From NCBI RefSeq assembly GCF_013778305.1, contig NZ_JACEIC010000001.1:558001-622000 (forward strand): a stretch of DNA of 64,000 nt, in the 5' to 3' direction. Positions 57,504-64,000 of this stretch are shown here, piece after piece. The notes below the pieces were generated by a model that made no database searches, was not told the origin of the DNA, and was given only the letters and a program-made list of their open reading frames with translations. This DNA is from Nocardioides agri (GTDB lineage: Bacteria; Actinomycetota; Actinomycetes; Propionibacteriales; Nocardioidaceae). Position numbers and translations under genes: made by a program. The first letter of the stretch is position 1. Every line of letters starts with the position of its first letter.

Positions 57504-58577
57504 TCAGCTGTTCCGACCGCGTGCCGACACCGACCAGCGGACGAGCCCACCGCCGTCGTCGACCCAGAGGGCGTCCGCGAGGTTGACGGTGTTGCACACG
57601 TGGTTGGGCACGACGTCCACGCGCGTGCCGAGCGCCGGCAGCGGCGCGCCCGCGAGGTCCACCACCGCGTGATGCTCGGAGAGCTGGACGACGCGGGCGT
57701 CCGGGTACGCCGGCAGCCGGCCCCAGCCGGTGGCGTACGCCGCGCGGTCGGCGCCCAGCGCCTTGCTCCCGCTGTCGAGCACCAGGTGGCCGCCGGCGTG
57801 GCTGACGACCGTGGCCCGGCACACCAGGGCGATCGACGACGGCGGGACGACGCCGAGCTCCCACTGCTGGGCGTCGCCGAAGACGTAGACCCCGGGGCGC
57901 ATCTCGGTGACGACGCCGGTGTCGGTCACCGCCAGCGTCGGCGTCGAGCCGCCGCTGACCACGTCCGGCTCCAGGCCGGAGGCGCGCAGCGAGGCGACCG
58001 CGGCGGTGAGCGCGCGAGCCTCGTCGGCCGCGGCACCCTCCCGCGCGTCCGGCCCGTAGCCGTGGCCCGGGAACGTGAAGACGCCGCGCAGCGTGAGTCC
58101 CGCCTCCACCGCGGCGGCGGCGACCTCGCCGGCGTCGGCCGGATCGGCGCCGCTGCGGTGGTGACCGGAGTCGACCTCGACCAGGACCGCGACGTCGGCA
58201 CCCTCCAGCAGCGCACCGTTGTGCCGCGCGGCCTCGACCGAGTCGATGCCGATTGCGACGTCCGCCCGCTGGCCGAGGTCGCGCAACCGCGCCGCCGACT
58301 CGGCGGTCAGCCAGAGCGGGTAGGCGACGAACACGTCCTCGGCGCCCGACTCCTCGACGAACACCTCCGCCTCGCCGATGGTCGCGACCGTCAGCCCGAC
58401 GGCGCCCGCCTCGAGCTGCAGCCGCGCGACCTCCGGGCACTTGTGGGTCTTGGCGTGCGGCCGCATCGCGACGCCCGCGGCCGCGGCCCGGTCGGCAGCG
58501 GCCGCGACGTTGGTGCGGAGCCGGCCCAGGTCGACACGGAGGTACGGCGTGGGCGGCTCGACCGAGCCTGCGCTCAC
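57504..58577 (-). CDS. D-threonine aldolase/D-serine dehydratase-like PLP enzyme
   Basis: A 357-residue fold-type III PLP enzyme. The PLP lysine is Lys43 in MRPHAKTHKCPEVARLQLEAG, phosphate-binding GGSTPTL occurs midway, and the C-terminal metal site is PNHVCNTVNLAD, in which His and Cys bind the divalent ion. This combination marks the D-threonine aldolase/D-serine dehydratase family acting on D-3-hydroxy amino acids, not an alanine racemase. The GTG start overlaps the stop of the aldo/keto reductase gene by four bases. Confidence 0.85.
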   Translation of the reverse strand: MSAGSVEPPTPYLRVDLGRLRTNVAAAADRAAAAGVAMRPHAKTHKCPEVARLQLEAGAVGLTVATIGEAEVFVEESGAEDVFVAYPLWLTAESAARLRDLGQRADVAIGIDSVEAARHNGALLEGADVAVLVEVDSGHHRSGADPADAGEVAAAAVEAGLTLRGVFTFPGHGYGPDAREGAAADEARALTAAVASLRASGLEPDVVSGGSTPTLAVTDTGVVTEMRPGVYVFGDAQQWELGVVPPSSIALVCRATVVSHAGGHLVLDSGSKALGADRAAYATGWGRLPAYPDARVVQLSEHHAVVDLAGAPLPALGTRVDVVPNHVCNTVNLADALWVDDGGGLVRWSVSARGRNS

Positions 58578-59428
58578 ATCTCCTCGTGCGTGTCGGGGTC
58601 GCCGTCGAAGAGACGACCGTCCGGGCGCCCGAGGGCGGTGATCGCGGCGACCTCGTCGTCGGTGAGCTCGAACCCGAAGACGTCGAGGTTCTGCCGCTGG
58701 CGCTCGGGCGTCGCGGACTTCGGGATCGGCACCGCGCCCAGCTGCACCTGCCACCGCAGGATCACCTGGCCGGGCGTGACGCCGTACGCCTCGGCGGCGG
58801 CAGCGACGGGCGGCTCGCTGAACGGCGCCTGCCGCTTGCCCAGCGGGCTCCACGACTCCGTGCGGATGCCCAGGCGCTCGTTGACGGCGCGCATCTGGAC
58901 CTGCGGGAAGTAGGGGTGCAGCTCGATCTGGTTGACCACCGGGGTCACGCCGGACTCGTCGATGATCCGCTGGAGGTGCGCCTCGGTGAAGTTCGAGACG
59001 CCGATCGAGCGCACCAGGCCCTGCTCACGCAGGTCGACGAGCGCGCGCCACGCCTCGGCGTACCGGTCCTGGCTCGGGTTCGGCCAGTGGATCAGGGAGA
59101 GGTCGAGGTGGTCGAGGCCCAGCCGCTCCAGCGACTCGTGGACGCTGCGGGTCGCGTCGTCGTACCCGTGGTCGCGGCCGGGGATCTTGCTCGCCACGAG
59201 CAGGTCCTCGCGGGCGACGCCGGACTGCCGGATCGCCCGGCCGACCTCGGACTCGTTGCGGTAGTTGACCGCGGTGTCGATCAGCCGGTAGCCGTTCTCG
59301 ATTGCGGACCGGATGGCGGCCACGCCGTCGTCGCCGGTCAGCGGGTAGGTGCCGAAGCCGATCGCCGGGAGGGAGGTGCCGTCGTTCAGGGTGTAGGTGG
59401 GGATGCCCATGGCGCTCAACGTACTCAC
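58574..59428 (-). CDS. Aldo/keto reductase
   Basis: A 284-residue AKR barrel with the catalytic tetrad visible: Asp and Tyr in YRLIDTAVNYRNE, Lys in LLVASKIPG and His in LSLIHWPNP. The NADPH-binding IPKSATPERQRQNLDVF is at the C-terminus. It reduces aldehydes or ketones; the partner aldolase downstream would release an aldehyde that this enzyme could reduce (inference). The GTG at 59428 overlaps the upstream stop (GTGA); an ATG at 59410 is a reasonable alternative start. Confidence 0.9.
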   Translation of the reverse strand: MSTLSAMGIPTYTLNDGTSLPAIGFGTYPLTGDDGVAAIRSAIENGYRLIDTAVNYRNESEVGRAIRQSGVAREDLLVASKIPGRDHGYDDATRSVHESLERLGLDHLDLSLIHWPNPSQDRYAEAWRALVDLREQGLVRSIGVSNFTEAHLQRIIDESGVTPVVNQIELHPYFPQVQMRAVNERLGIRTESWSPLGKRQAPFSEPPVAAAAEAYGVTPGQVILRWQVQLGAVPIPKSATPERQRQNLDVFGFELTDDEVAAITALGRPDGRLFDGDPDTHEEM

Positions 59429-59871
59429 CCGCCGGAGTCGACCTCGTCGGGTGTCGCCTCGTGACCCGGGAGGCCGTCGGTGCGGCGGTCCTCCTTCATC
59501 TCGGCCTCGTAGAGGTGCCGCTTGCCCTCGACGAGCCGGTCGCGGGCGAGCCGCTCGAGCTCCTTGAAGACCGAGTAATACTCGTCGTCGTACGCCTCGA
59601 CGATCTGGAAGGTCCAGCGAGCCGGGATGACGTTGCGGCCCACGAGGTCGCGGTCGATCCGGTCGGCGAGCTCGGCGTGCCCGGCGTCGCGCAGCTCCTC
59701 GACGGCGTCGCCGAGCGTGAGGTCGGCGGTGCCGGACAGGCGGTGGAAGGTGTAGAGGTGGCCTCGTGCGACCTCGACCGCCTCGAGCGCCTCGGAGAGC
59801 TTGCCGAGCGCGGAGACCGTCGCGTCGGTGACGCCGTCCGGCCGGCGGTGGGCCTCGTCCGGACCGCTCAT
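59425..59871 (-). CDS. Hypothetical helical protein
   Basis: A 148-residue, charged, mostly helical protein: ALGKLSEALEAVEVARGHLYTFHRLSGTADLTLGDAVEELRDAGHAELADRIDRDLVGRNVIPARWTFQIVEAYDDEYYSVFKELE. No signal peptide or membrane segment is present, and I recognise no family. It overlaps the genes on both sides by four bases, so it belongs to a four-gene operon (70-residue protein, this one, aldo/keto reductase, PLP enzyme). Confidence 0.75.
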   Translation of the reverse strand: MSGPDEAHRRPDGVTDATVSALGKLSEALEAVEVARGHLYTFHRLSGTADLTLGDAVEELRDAGHAELADRIDRDLVGRNVIPARWTFQIVEAYDDEYYSVFKELERLARDRLVEGKRHLYEAEMKEDRRTDGLPGHEATPDEVDSGG

Positions 59872-60080
59872 CCGTCGAGGACCTCCGCGGCGGAGACGGC
59901 GCCGTGCTCGGACTCGATCGCGTCGGCCAGCTTCGTGACGTCGCCGGCCGGCACGTCGACGCCGGCCTCGGCGAACCCGTCGCGGAGCTCGGCCGCCACC
60001 GTGCCCTCGGTCGCGCCGTCCTGGTAGGAGGACACCCGGTCGACGACCGCCTGGATGGCTTCGATCTTCTCGTCAGTCAT
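59868..60080 (-). CDS. Small hypothetical protein
   Basis: A 70-residue acidic helical protein, MTDEKIEAIQAVVDRVSSYQDGATEGTVAAELRDGFAEAGVDVPAGDVTKLADAIESEHG. It is the first gene of the operon leading to the PLP enzyme and overlaps the next gene by four bases. No domain is recognised. The start lies 43 bases from the divergent protease-like gene. Confidence 0.65.
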   Translation of the reverse strand: MTDEKIEAIQAVVDRVSSYQDGATEGTVAAELRDGFAEAGVDVPAGDVTKLADAIESEHGAVSAAEVLDG

Positions 60081-60123
60081 GCCGCCGTCGTACCCGTTGG
60101 AGAGGTCCGGCACGCTTGCGCGC

Positions 60124-60798
60124 GTGGACTTCCAGGACGCACCGGGCGAGGCGGTCGCCACCGGCGTGGTCGCGCTGCTGCTGGTCTGGGCGCCGGTGTG
60201 CTGGAGGTTCACCCGGCACCTCGTCACGATCGCCCACGAAGGCGGCCACGGCGTGGTGGCGCTGCTGACCGGGCGCTCGCTGGCGGGGATCCGCCTGCAC
60301 TCGGACACCTCGGGCCTCACGGTCTCCCGCGGGCGACCCCGTGGACCGGGCATGGTGGCGACGACGTTGGCCGGGTACGTCGCGCCGGCGCTGCTGGGCC
60401 TGGGCGCGGCGTACCTGCTGCTGCGCCAGCAGCCCCTCGCCGTGCTCTGGTCGGGCCTGGTGCTGCTCGCGCTGCTGCTGCTCCAGATCCGCAACTTCTT
60501 CGGTCTCTGGTCGGTGGGGGTGGCCGGCGCCGCGCTGTTCGCCGTCACGTGGTGGGGGAGCGGGGCGGTCCAGTCGGCGGCGGCCCACGTCGCGACCTGG
60601 TTCCTGCTGCTCGCCGCGCCCCGACCGGTCCTGGAGCTGCAGTCGCTGCGCCGGCGGGGCCGCGCGCGGACCTCCGACGCCGACGTGCTCGCCCGGCTGA
60701 CCCGGCTGCCGGGCACCCTCTGGGTCGCGGTGTTCCTCGTCGTCACCGGCGGCTGCCTGGCGCTGGGAGGCACGTGGCTGTTGGGCCCGCGGGGCTAG
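60124..60798 (+). CDS. M50-like membrane metalloprotease
   Basis: A 224-residue membrane protein with about five helices. The zinc motif HEGGH (residues 38-42) lies in RHLVTIAHEGGHGVVALLTGRSLAGIRLHSDTSG, as in the M50B-like family. No PDZ domain or recognisable NPxxDG second metal motif is evident, so proteolytic activity is uncertain. The GTG at 60124 has no clear ribosome site. Confidence 0.82.
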   Translation: MDFQDAPGEAVATGVVALLLVWAPVCWRFTRHLVTIAHEGGHGVVALLTGRSLAGIRLHSDTSGLTVSRGRPRGPGMVATTLAGYVAPALLGLGAAYLLLRQQPLAVLWSGLVLLALLLLQIRNFFGLWSVGVAGAALFAVTWWGSGAVQSAAAHVATWFLLLAAPRPVLELQSLRRRGRARTSDADVLARLTRLPGTLWVAVFLVVTGGCLALGGTWLLGPRG

Positions 60799-60807
60799 GT
60801 TGGCGGA

Positions 60808-61680
60808 GTGCGCATCGGCATCCACTACGCCAACTTCTCCCACCCCGACTGGCAGCACACGCTGCTCGACCGGCTGACCGCCACCGCCCAGGTCGCCGAC
60901 CAGGGCGGTGCCTCGATCTTCACGGTGATGGACCACTGGTTCCAGATGGAGATGCTCGGTGGCCCGCCGGAGCCGATGCTCGAGGGCTACACGACGCTCG
61001 GCTACCTCGCCGGCCAGACCGAGAACGTGCGGCTGGGGCTGCTCGTCACCGGCACGACGTACCGGCACCCGGGGCTGCTCGCCAAGATCGTGACGACCCT
61101 CGACGTGCTCTCGCGCGGCCGCGCGCAGCTCGGGATCGGTGCCGCCTGGTACGACCGCGAGCACGCCGGCCTGGGCGTGCCCTTCCCCTCCACCGGCGAG
61201 CGCTTCGAGCGGCTCGAGGAGACGCTGCAGGTCGTGCGCCAGATGTGGAGCGACGACGACGGCGCCTACGAGGGGCGCCACTACCGGCTCGCGGAGACCG
61301 TCAACGTCCCGCCGCCGGTGCAGCGGCCGCACCCGCCGATCCTGGTCGGCGGGTCGGGGGAGCGCAAGACGCTCCGGCTGGTGGCGCAGTACGCCGATGC
61401 GTGCAACCTCTTCGCCGCCGGCGTCGACGAGATCCGTCACAAGCTCGATGTGCTGCGCCGGCACTGCGACGACGTGGGGCGCGACTACGACACCATCGAG
61501 AAGACGATGCTGGGCGGCGCCGCCGACCCCGTCTCGAACCCCGACGCGTTCGTCACCGAGATGGCCGGGTACGCCGCGCTGGGGATCACCACGGTCGAGG
61601 TCATGCCGTCGACCCCCGACCCGGTGGGCTGGACGACCACCGTCTGCGAGTCGCTGGTCCCGCGGCTGGCCGAGCTCTGA
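60808..61680 (+). CDS. LLM class F420-dependent oxidoreductase
   Basis: A 290-residue luciferase-like protein: MRIGIHYANFSHPD, FTVMDHWFQMEMLGGPPEPMLEGYTTLGYLAGQTENVRLGLLVTGTTYRHPGLLAKIVTTLDVLSRGRAQLGIGAAWYDREHAGLG, and PILVGGSGERKTLRLVAQYAD. It belongs to the F420-dependent TIGR03560-like group (recollection). TAGGTT (60796-60801) is six bases before the GTG, a leaderless pattern; the hexamer overlaps the preceding stop codon. The substrate is unknown. Confidence 0.87.
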   Translation: MRIGIHYANFSHPDWQHTLLDRLTATAQVADQGGASIFTVMDHWFQMEMLGGPPEPMLEGYTTLGYLAGQTENVRLGLLVTGTTYRHPGLLAKIVTTLDVLSRGRAQLGIGAAWYDREHAGLGVPFPSTGERFERLEETLQVVRQMWSDDDGAYEGRHYRLAETVNVPPPVQRPHPPILVGGSGERKTLRLVAQYADACNLFAAGVDEIRHKLDVLRRHCDDVGRDYDTIEKTMLGGAADPVSNPDAFVTEMAGYAALGITTVEVMPSTPDPVGWTTTVCESLVPRLAEL

Positions 61681-61686
61681 CCGTGC

Positions 61687-62184
61687 CTAGAGCACGACCT
61701 CGCCGTACATCTCGCCCAGCGGGTCGGAGATCAGCTCGACCCGGGTGCCGTCGGGGTCCTTGAGGTAGATCGACGAGCCGCTCTCGAGGAGGTAGTCGAC
61801 GCCCTGCGCGTCCAGCTTCTCCTTCAGGTGCGCCCACCGCTCCGGGTCGACGGAGATCGCCAGGTGGTGCAGGCCGCCCAGGACCTCGGCGTACGGCCCG
61901 ACGTCGAGGCCGGGGAAGTCGAAGAACGCGATGAGGTTGCCGTTGCCGATGTCGAAGAAGAAGTGGTTGGAGCCCGCGTAGTCGCGGTTCTCGAAGATCT
62001 CGGTGAGCGGGAACTCCAACAGCTCCTGGTAGAAGCGCACCGTCGTCTCGACGTCCGCGCACACGATCGCGACGTGGTGGAGCCCGCGCGCCGACGATGC
62101 GGGGCGGCTCGCCTCGGGGGCGAGGTACTGCTCCTTGATCCGCTCGCGCTCGGCGGCGATCCGGTCCAGGTCTCGGTCGGCCAT
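61687..62184 (-). CDS. VOC-family (glyoxalase-like) protein
   Basis: A 165-residue protein with two betaalpha-beta3 units: GLHHVAIVCADVETTVRFYQELLEFPLTEIFENRDYAGSNHFFFDIGNGNLIAFFDFPG and GGLHHLAISVDPE...YLKDPDGTRVELISDP. The metal ligands His, His and Glu are in place, so a dioxygenase or isomerase activity is possible. TACCGT lies six bases before the ATG. It converges on the LLM gene and is divergent from the SRPBCC operon. Confidence 0.85.
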   Translation of the reverse strand: MADRDLDRIAAERERIKEQYLAPEASRPASSARGLHHVAIVCADVETTVRFYQELLEFPLTEIFENRDYAGSNHFFFDIGNGNLIAFFDFPGLDVGPYAEVLGGLHHLAISVDPERWAHLKEKLDAQGVDYLLESGSSIYLKDPDGTRVELISDPLGEMYGEVVL

Positions 62185-62222
62185 GGGCCGACGGTACTCC
62201 AGTTTTCAACTGCTCTGCTTGT

Positions 62223-62282
62223 GCAACAAAGGGTTGCGCTTTGGGTTCTGCCGACGTACGTTGATACGCAACCAAACGTTGC
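62223..62282 (+). promoter_or_regulatory. Twin operators and promoter of the SRPBCC-ArsR operon
   Basis: Two inverted repeats with the same arms and spacing, GCAAC-N5-GTTGC, at 62223-62237 and 62268-62282, 45 bases apart start to start. Between them are TTGCGC (62234-62239), a 17-base spacer and TACGTT (62257-62262), a plausible sigma-A promoter. The first repeat overlaps the -35 and the second covers the transcription start region. The encoded ArsR protein is the natural candidate to bind both. Confidence 0.78.
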
Positions 62283-62293
62283 AGGAGGCAGTC

Positions 62294-62728
62294 ATGGAGT
62301 TCGCATCGCTCGAGCGCGAGGTCTACATCGCGGCGTCGCCCGAGGTGGTCTTCGAGGTGGTGAGCCGGCCCGAGCACATCCGCGAGTGGTGGCCGGACGA
62401 CGCGTCGTACGACGTGACGCCGGGCGCGACGGGGCAGATCAGGTTCGGCGACCCGGATGACGGGGGAGTCCTGGAGACCCTGACCGTCGTCGACGTGCGG
62501 CCGCCCGAGTCGTTCTCGTTCCGGTGGACCGACAAGGACCTGCTGGTCACGTTCTCCCTGACGCCGTCGGGGGAGGGCACCCTGCTCAAGCTGACCGAGA
62601 CCGGCTTCCGCGAGGCGGGCTGGGAGCGGGCCGTGCTCGAGGAGACCTATCGCGAGCACGAGCAGGGCTGGGACCACTTCCTGCCGCGGATCGCGCCGTA
62701 CGTCGCGTCGCTGGGTGCCCGTCGGTGA
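62294..62728 (+). CDS. SRPBCC/AHSA1 domain protein
   Basis: A 144-residue START-fold protein of the Aha1-like type: LEREVYIAASPEVVFEVVSRPEHIREWWPDDASYDVTPGATGQIRFGD, SFSFRWTDKD, and a C-terminal helix TYREHEQGWDHFLPRIAPYVASLG. AGGAGG lies seven bases before the ATG. First gene of a three-gene operon; its stop overlaps the ArsR start (GTGA). The ligand is unknown. Confidence 0.87.
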   Translation: MEFASLEREVYIAASPEVVFEVVSRPEHIREWWPDDASYDVTPGATGQIRFGDPDDGGVLETLTVVDVRPPESFSFRWTDKDLLVTFSLTPSGEGTLLKLTETGFREAGWERAVLEETYREHEQGWDHFLPRIAPYVASLGARR

Positions 62729-63072
62729 CGACATCGGTGGACGACGACCTCTGGTCGGCGGTGGGCGACCCGACCCGGCGCCGGATGCTCGACCTGCTGC
62801 TGGAGCAGGGCGCCGGCACGGCCACCAGCCTGAGCGAGCGGCTGCCGGTGACCCGGCAGGCCATCGCCAAGCACCTGGTCGTGCTCGACCGGGTGGGCCT
62901 GGTGCACGGCACCACGGCCGGGCGGGAGCGGAGGTACGAGGTGGACGACGAGCAGCTCGAACGCGCGGTCGCGCAGCTCAACGCGGTCGGCTCGGCCTGG
63001 GATGCCCGGCTGGCGCGGATCAAGCGGATCGCCGAGGCGATCGCAGCCAACAAGACCAACGAGAAGGAGTGA
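62725..63072 (+). CDS. ArsR-family repressor
   Basis: A 115-residue winged-helix regulator: DDLWSAVGDPTRRRMLDLLLEQGAGTATSLSERLPVTRQAIAKHLVVLDRVGLVHGTTAGRERRYEVDDEQL. There are no cysteine metal ligands, so it is not a classical metal sensor. Its layout is of the kind found beside SRPBCC proteins, where it controls the cluster. It is flanked by two SRPBCC genes and probably binds the two GCAAC-N5-GTTGC repeats. Confidence 0.88.
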   Translation: MTTSVDDDLWSAVGDPTRRRMLDLLLEQGAGTATSLSERLPVTRQAIAKHLVVLDRVGLVHGTTAGRERRYEVDDEQLERAVAQLNAVGSAWDARLARIKRIAEAIAANKTNEKE

Positions 63073-63077
63073 GCGAG

Positions 63078-63524
63078 ATGGTGGACATCCTGCACCAGGT
63101 GGGAGTGGCGGGCGCGGCACCGAAGGAGGTGTACGACGCCCTCACGACGCTGGACGGGCTCGCCGGCTGGTGGACGGTCGACACCGCGGGGGAGACCTCC
63201 CCCGGCGGCGTCATCGAGTTCCGGTTCGGGCCGGGCGGCATGGACATGCGGGTCGACGAGCTCGACGAGGGCCGCCTGGTCCGCTGGACGGTCGTCGACG
63301 GGCCCGAGGAGTGGATCGGCACCACGATCCGCTGGGAGCTGTGCGAGGAGCCGGACTGGGGAACGCTCGTGATGTTCTGGCACGAGGGCTGGCGCGAGCC
63401 GGTGCCGTTCATGCACCACTGCTCGACCAAGTGGGCGACGTACCTGATCAGCCTCAAGCAGCTCGTCGAGACCGGCGCCGGCGCACCTGACCCGAACGAC
63501 CTCAAGATCGTCAACTGGAACTGA
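63078..63524 (+). CDS. SRPBCC/AHSA1 domain protein
   Basis: A 148-residue START-fold protein, a distant paralogue of the first gene of this operon: ILHQVGVAGAAPKEVYDALTTLDGLAGWWTVDTAGETSPGGVIEFRFG, then WHEGWREPVPFMHHCSTKWATYLISLKQLVETG. GGAGTGAGCG precedes the ATG five bases after the arsR stop. Likely a ligand-binding partner in the same response; the ligand is unknown. Confidence 0.87.
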   Translation: MVDILHQVGVAGAAPKEVYDALTTLDGLAGWWTVDTAGETSPGGVIEFRFGPGGMDMRVDELDEGRLVRWTVVDGPEEWIGTTIRWELCEEPDWGTLVMFWHEGWREPVPFMHHCSTKWATYLISLKQLVETGAGAPDPNDLKIVNWN

Positions 63525-63561
63525 GGGTCCGGCCAGGAGGGGTGGCTCCACGGACATTGCC

Positions 63562-63574
63562 TGACATAATGTCA
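63562..63574. other. Palindrome near the right edge
   Basis: TGACATAATGTCA is a perfect palindrome with one central base, followed directly by GTTATCGGCGAACC. The local composition is much richer in A and T than the rest of the window. It lies between the SRPBCC operon and an unrecognised gene on the opposite strand. A recombination or attachment site and a regulator site are both possible. Confidence 0.4.
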
Positions 63575-63623
63575 GTTATCGGCGAACCGGCAGAGACGCA
63601 CACTCTTGCCGATGTACGTGCGT

Positions 63624-64000
63624 TCAGTAGGCGCGGACGAGGAACTCTTGACCCAGTTCCTGCTGAAGGACCTGTCGGAGTCGTTCGCCCTCATGGCCCC
63701 ATCGACGCCACTCGGCGTCGTCACCGTCCACCACCTCATCGCCACCCGGACTGACGTGTCGCTGCCACCAACTCAGCCAATCAATCAGGTCGTGCTCTAG
63801 TTGCTGGCTGAGCCCCAGGGTGCCTGGGGCCACGAACCCGGGGCCGTGCTCGGCGAACACTTCCACCGGGAACGTGAGCCCGGGCTCCGGGGACAACTGC
63901 ACGTTGACCGGTCCAACGGTCTGCGCCAGGAGGCGGTCGATCCACTTCGCTCTTTGGCTGCCCACCTCGTCCACGAAGCGATGTTCCCACCAAGCGGGGC
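63624..64000 (-). CDS. Hypothetical protein, partial (runs off the right edge)
   Basis: The frame is open to the last base, so the N-terminus is missing. The visible 125 residues include PAWWEHRFVDEVGSQRAKWIDRLLAQTVGPVNVQLSPEPGLTFPVEVFAEHGPGF and DLIDWLSWWQRHVSPGGDEVVDGDD, ending FLVRAY. It is rich in Trp and acidic residues, with no membrane segment. No family is recognised. A GTG at 63974 could be an internal start but the upstream codons look coding. Confidence 0.6.
   Translation of the reverse strand, partial: PAWWEHRFVDEVGSQRAKWIDRLLAQTVGPVNVQLSPEPGLTFPVEVFAEHGPGFVAPGTLGLSQQLEHDLIDWLSWWQRHVSPGGDEVVDGDDAEWRRWGHEGERLRQVLQQELGQEFLVRAY

Noticed and set aside
57504..58577. Alanine racemase
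   Set aside because: The PHAKTHK lysine context and the C-terminal His/Cys metal site belong to the D-threonine aldolase/D-serine dehydratase family.

Overview
The window is very GC-rich, densely packed DNA with many 1-4 base gene overlaps, GTG starts, F420-dependent (LLM) oxidoreductases, an Rpf protein, Tat-type signals and the conserved gcvH-FHA-MerR-DUF151-MerR-gcvP block. This points to the chromosome of an actinomycete, most likely Nocardioides or another Nocardioidaceae (inference; no rRNA or other species marker is present). No tRNA, rRNA, CRISPR array, insertion sequence or complete prophage was recognised.

Layout. 1-7.4 kb and 16.9-22.3 kb hold CoA-thioester and steroid-type lipid catabolism genes: a DUF35 OB-fold protein divergent from an LLM oxidoreductase, a FadD8-like ligase, an EchA19-like hydratase divergent from a FadD19-like ligase, a nitronate monooxygenase and a dihydrodipicolinate-reductase-like enzyme. 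Four near-identical 14-bp palindromes that fit the KstR operator pattern lie at these promoters. Between them are an Rpf gene under a cyclic di-AMP riboswitch, a sortase, an FAD oxidase, an SGNH hydrolase, a cytochrome b561 and a six-gene sugar operon (9.2-16.6 kb: binding protein, two permeases, LacI repressor, GH3 glycosidase, acetylxylan-esterase-like protein) with a LacI-type operator upstream. A DUF1501/DUF1800 Tat pair (22.3-25.1 kb) and two CNNM/CorC-type membrane proteins (25.3-27.8 kb) follow.

27.8-36.8 kb is the conserved actinobacterial locus: CDP-alcohol phosphatidyltransferase, DUF881, DUF1290, DUF881, gcvH, zinc-ribbon/FHA protein (GarA/OdhI-like), FtsR-type MerR, DUF151 nuclease, a second MerR (Rv1830-like), then a tandem glycine riboswitch and gcvP. 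It links glycine catabolism, 2-oxoglutarate flux control and cell-division regulation.

36.8-64 kb is mixed housekeeping and accessory content: a serine hydrolase, TldD and its partner protease, SbcCD, FdhD, aminopeptidase N, a class-V aminotransferase, oxidoreductases, an OsmC protein, a cyclophilin lipoprotein, a D-threonine-aldolase-like enzyme with an aldo/keto reductase, an M50-like membrane protease, a VOC protein, and a three-gene SRPBCC-ArsR-SRPBCC operon controlled by two identical inverted repeats. A cluster of inverted 16-mers sits at 53.2 kb. At the right edge a short palindrome precedes an unrecognised gene that runs off the window.

Many starts lack a Shine-Dalgarno sequence but have a TANNNT hexamer 6-7 bases upstream, so leaderless transcription looks common. 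I found no convincing wholly new system. The best leads are the regulatory DNA features and the zinc-ribbon version of the FHA protein.
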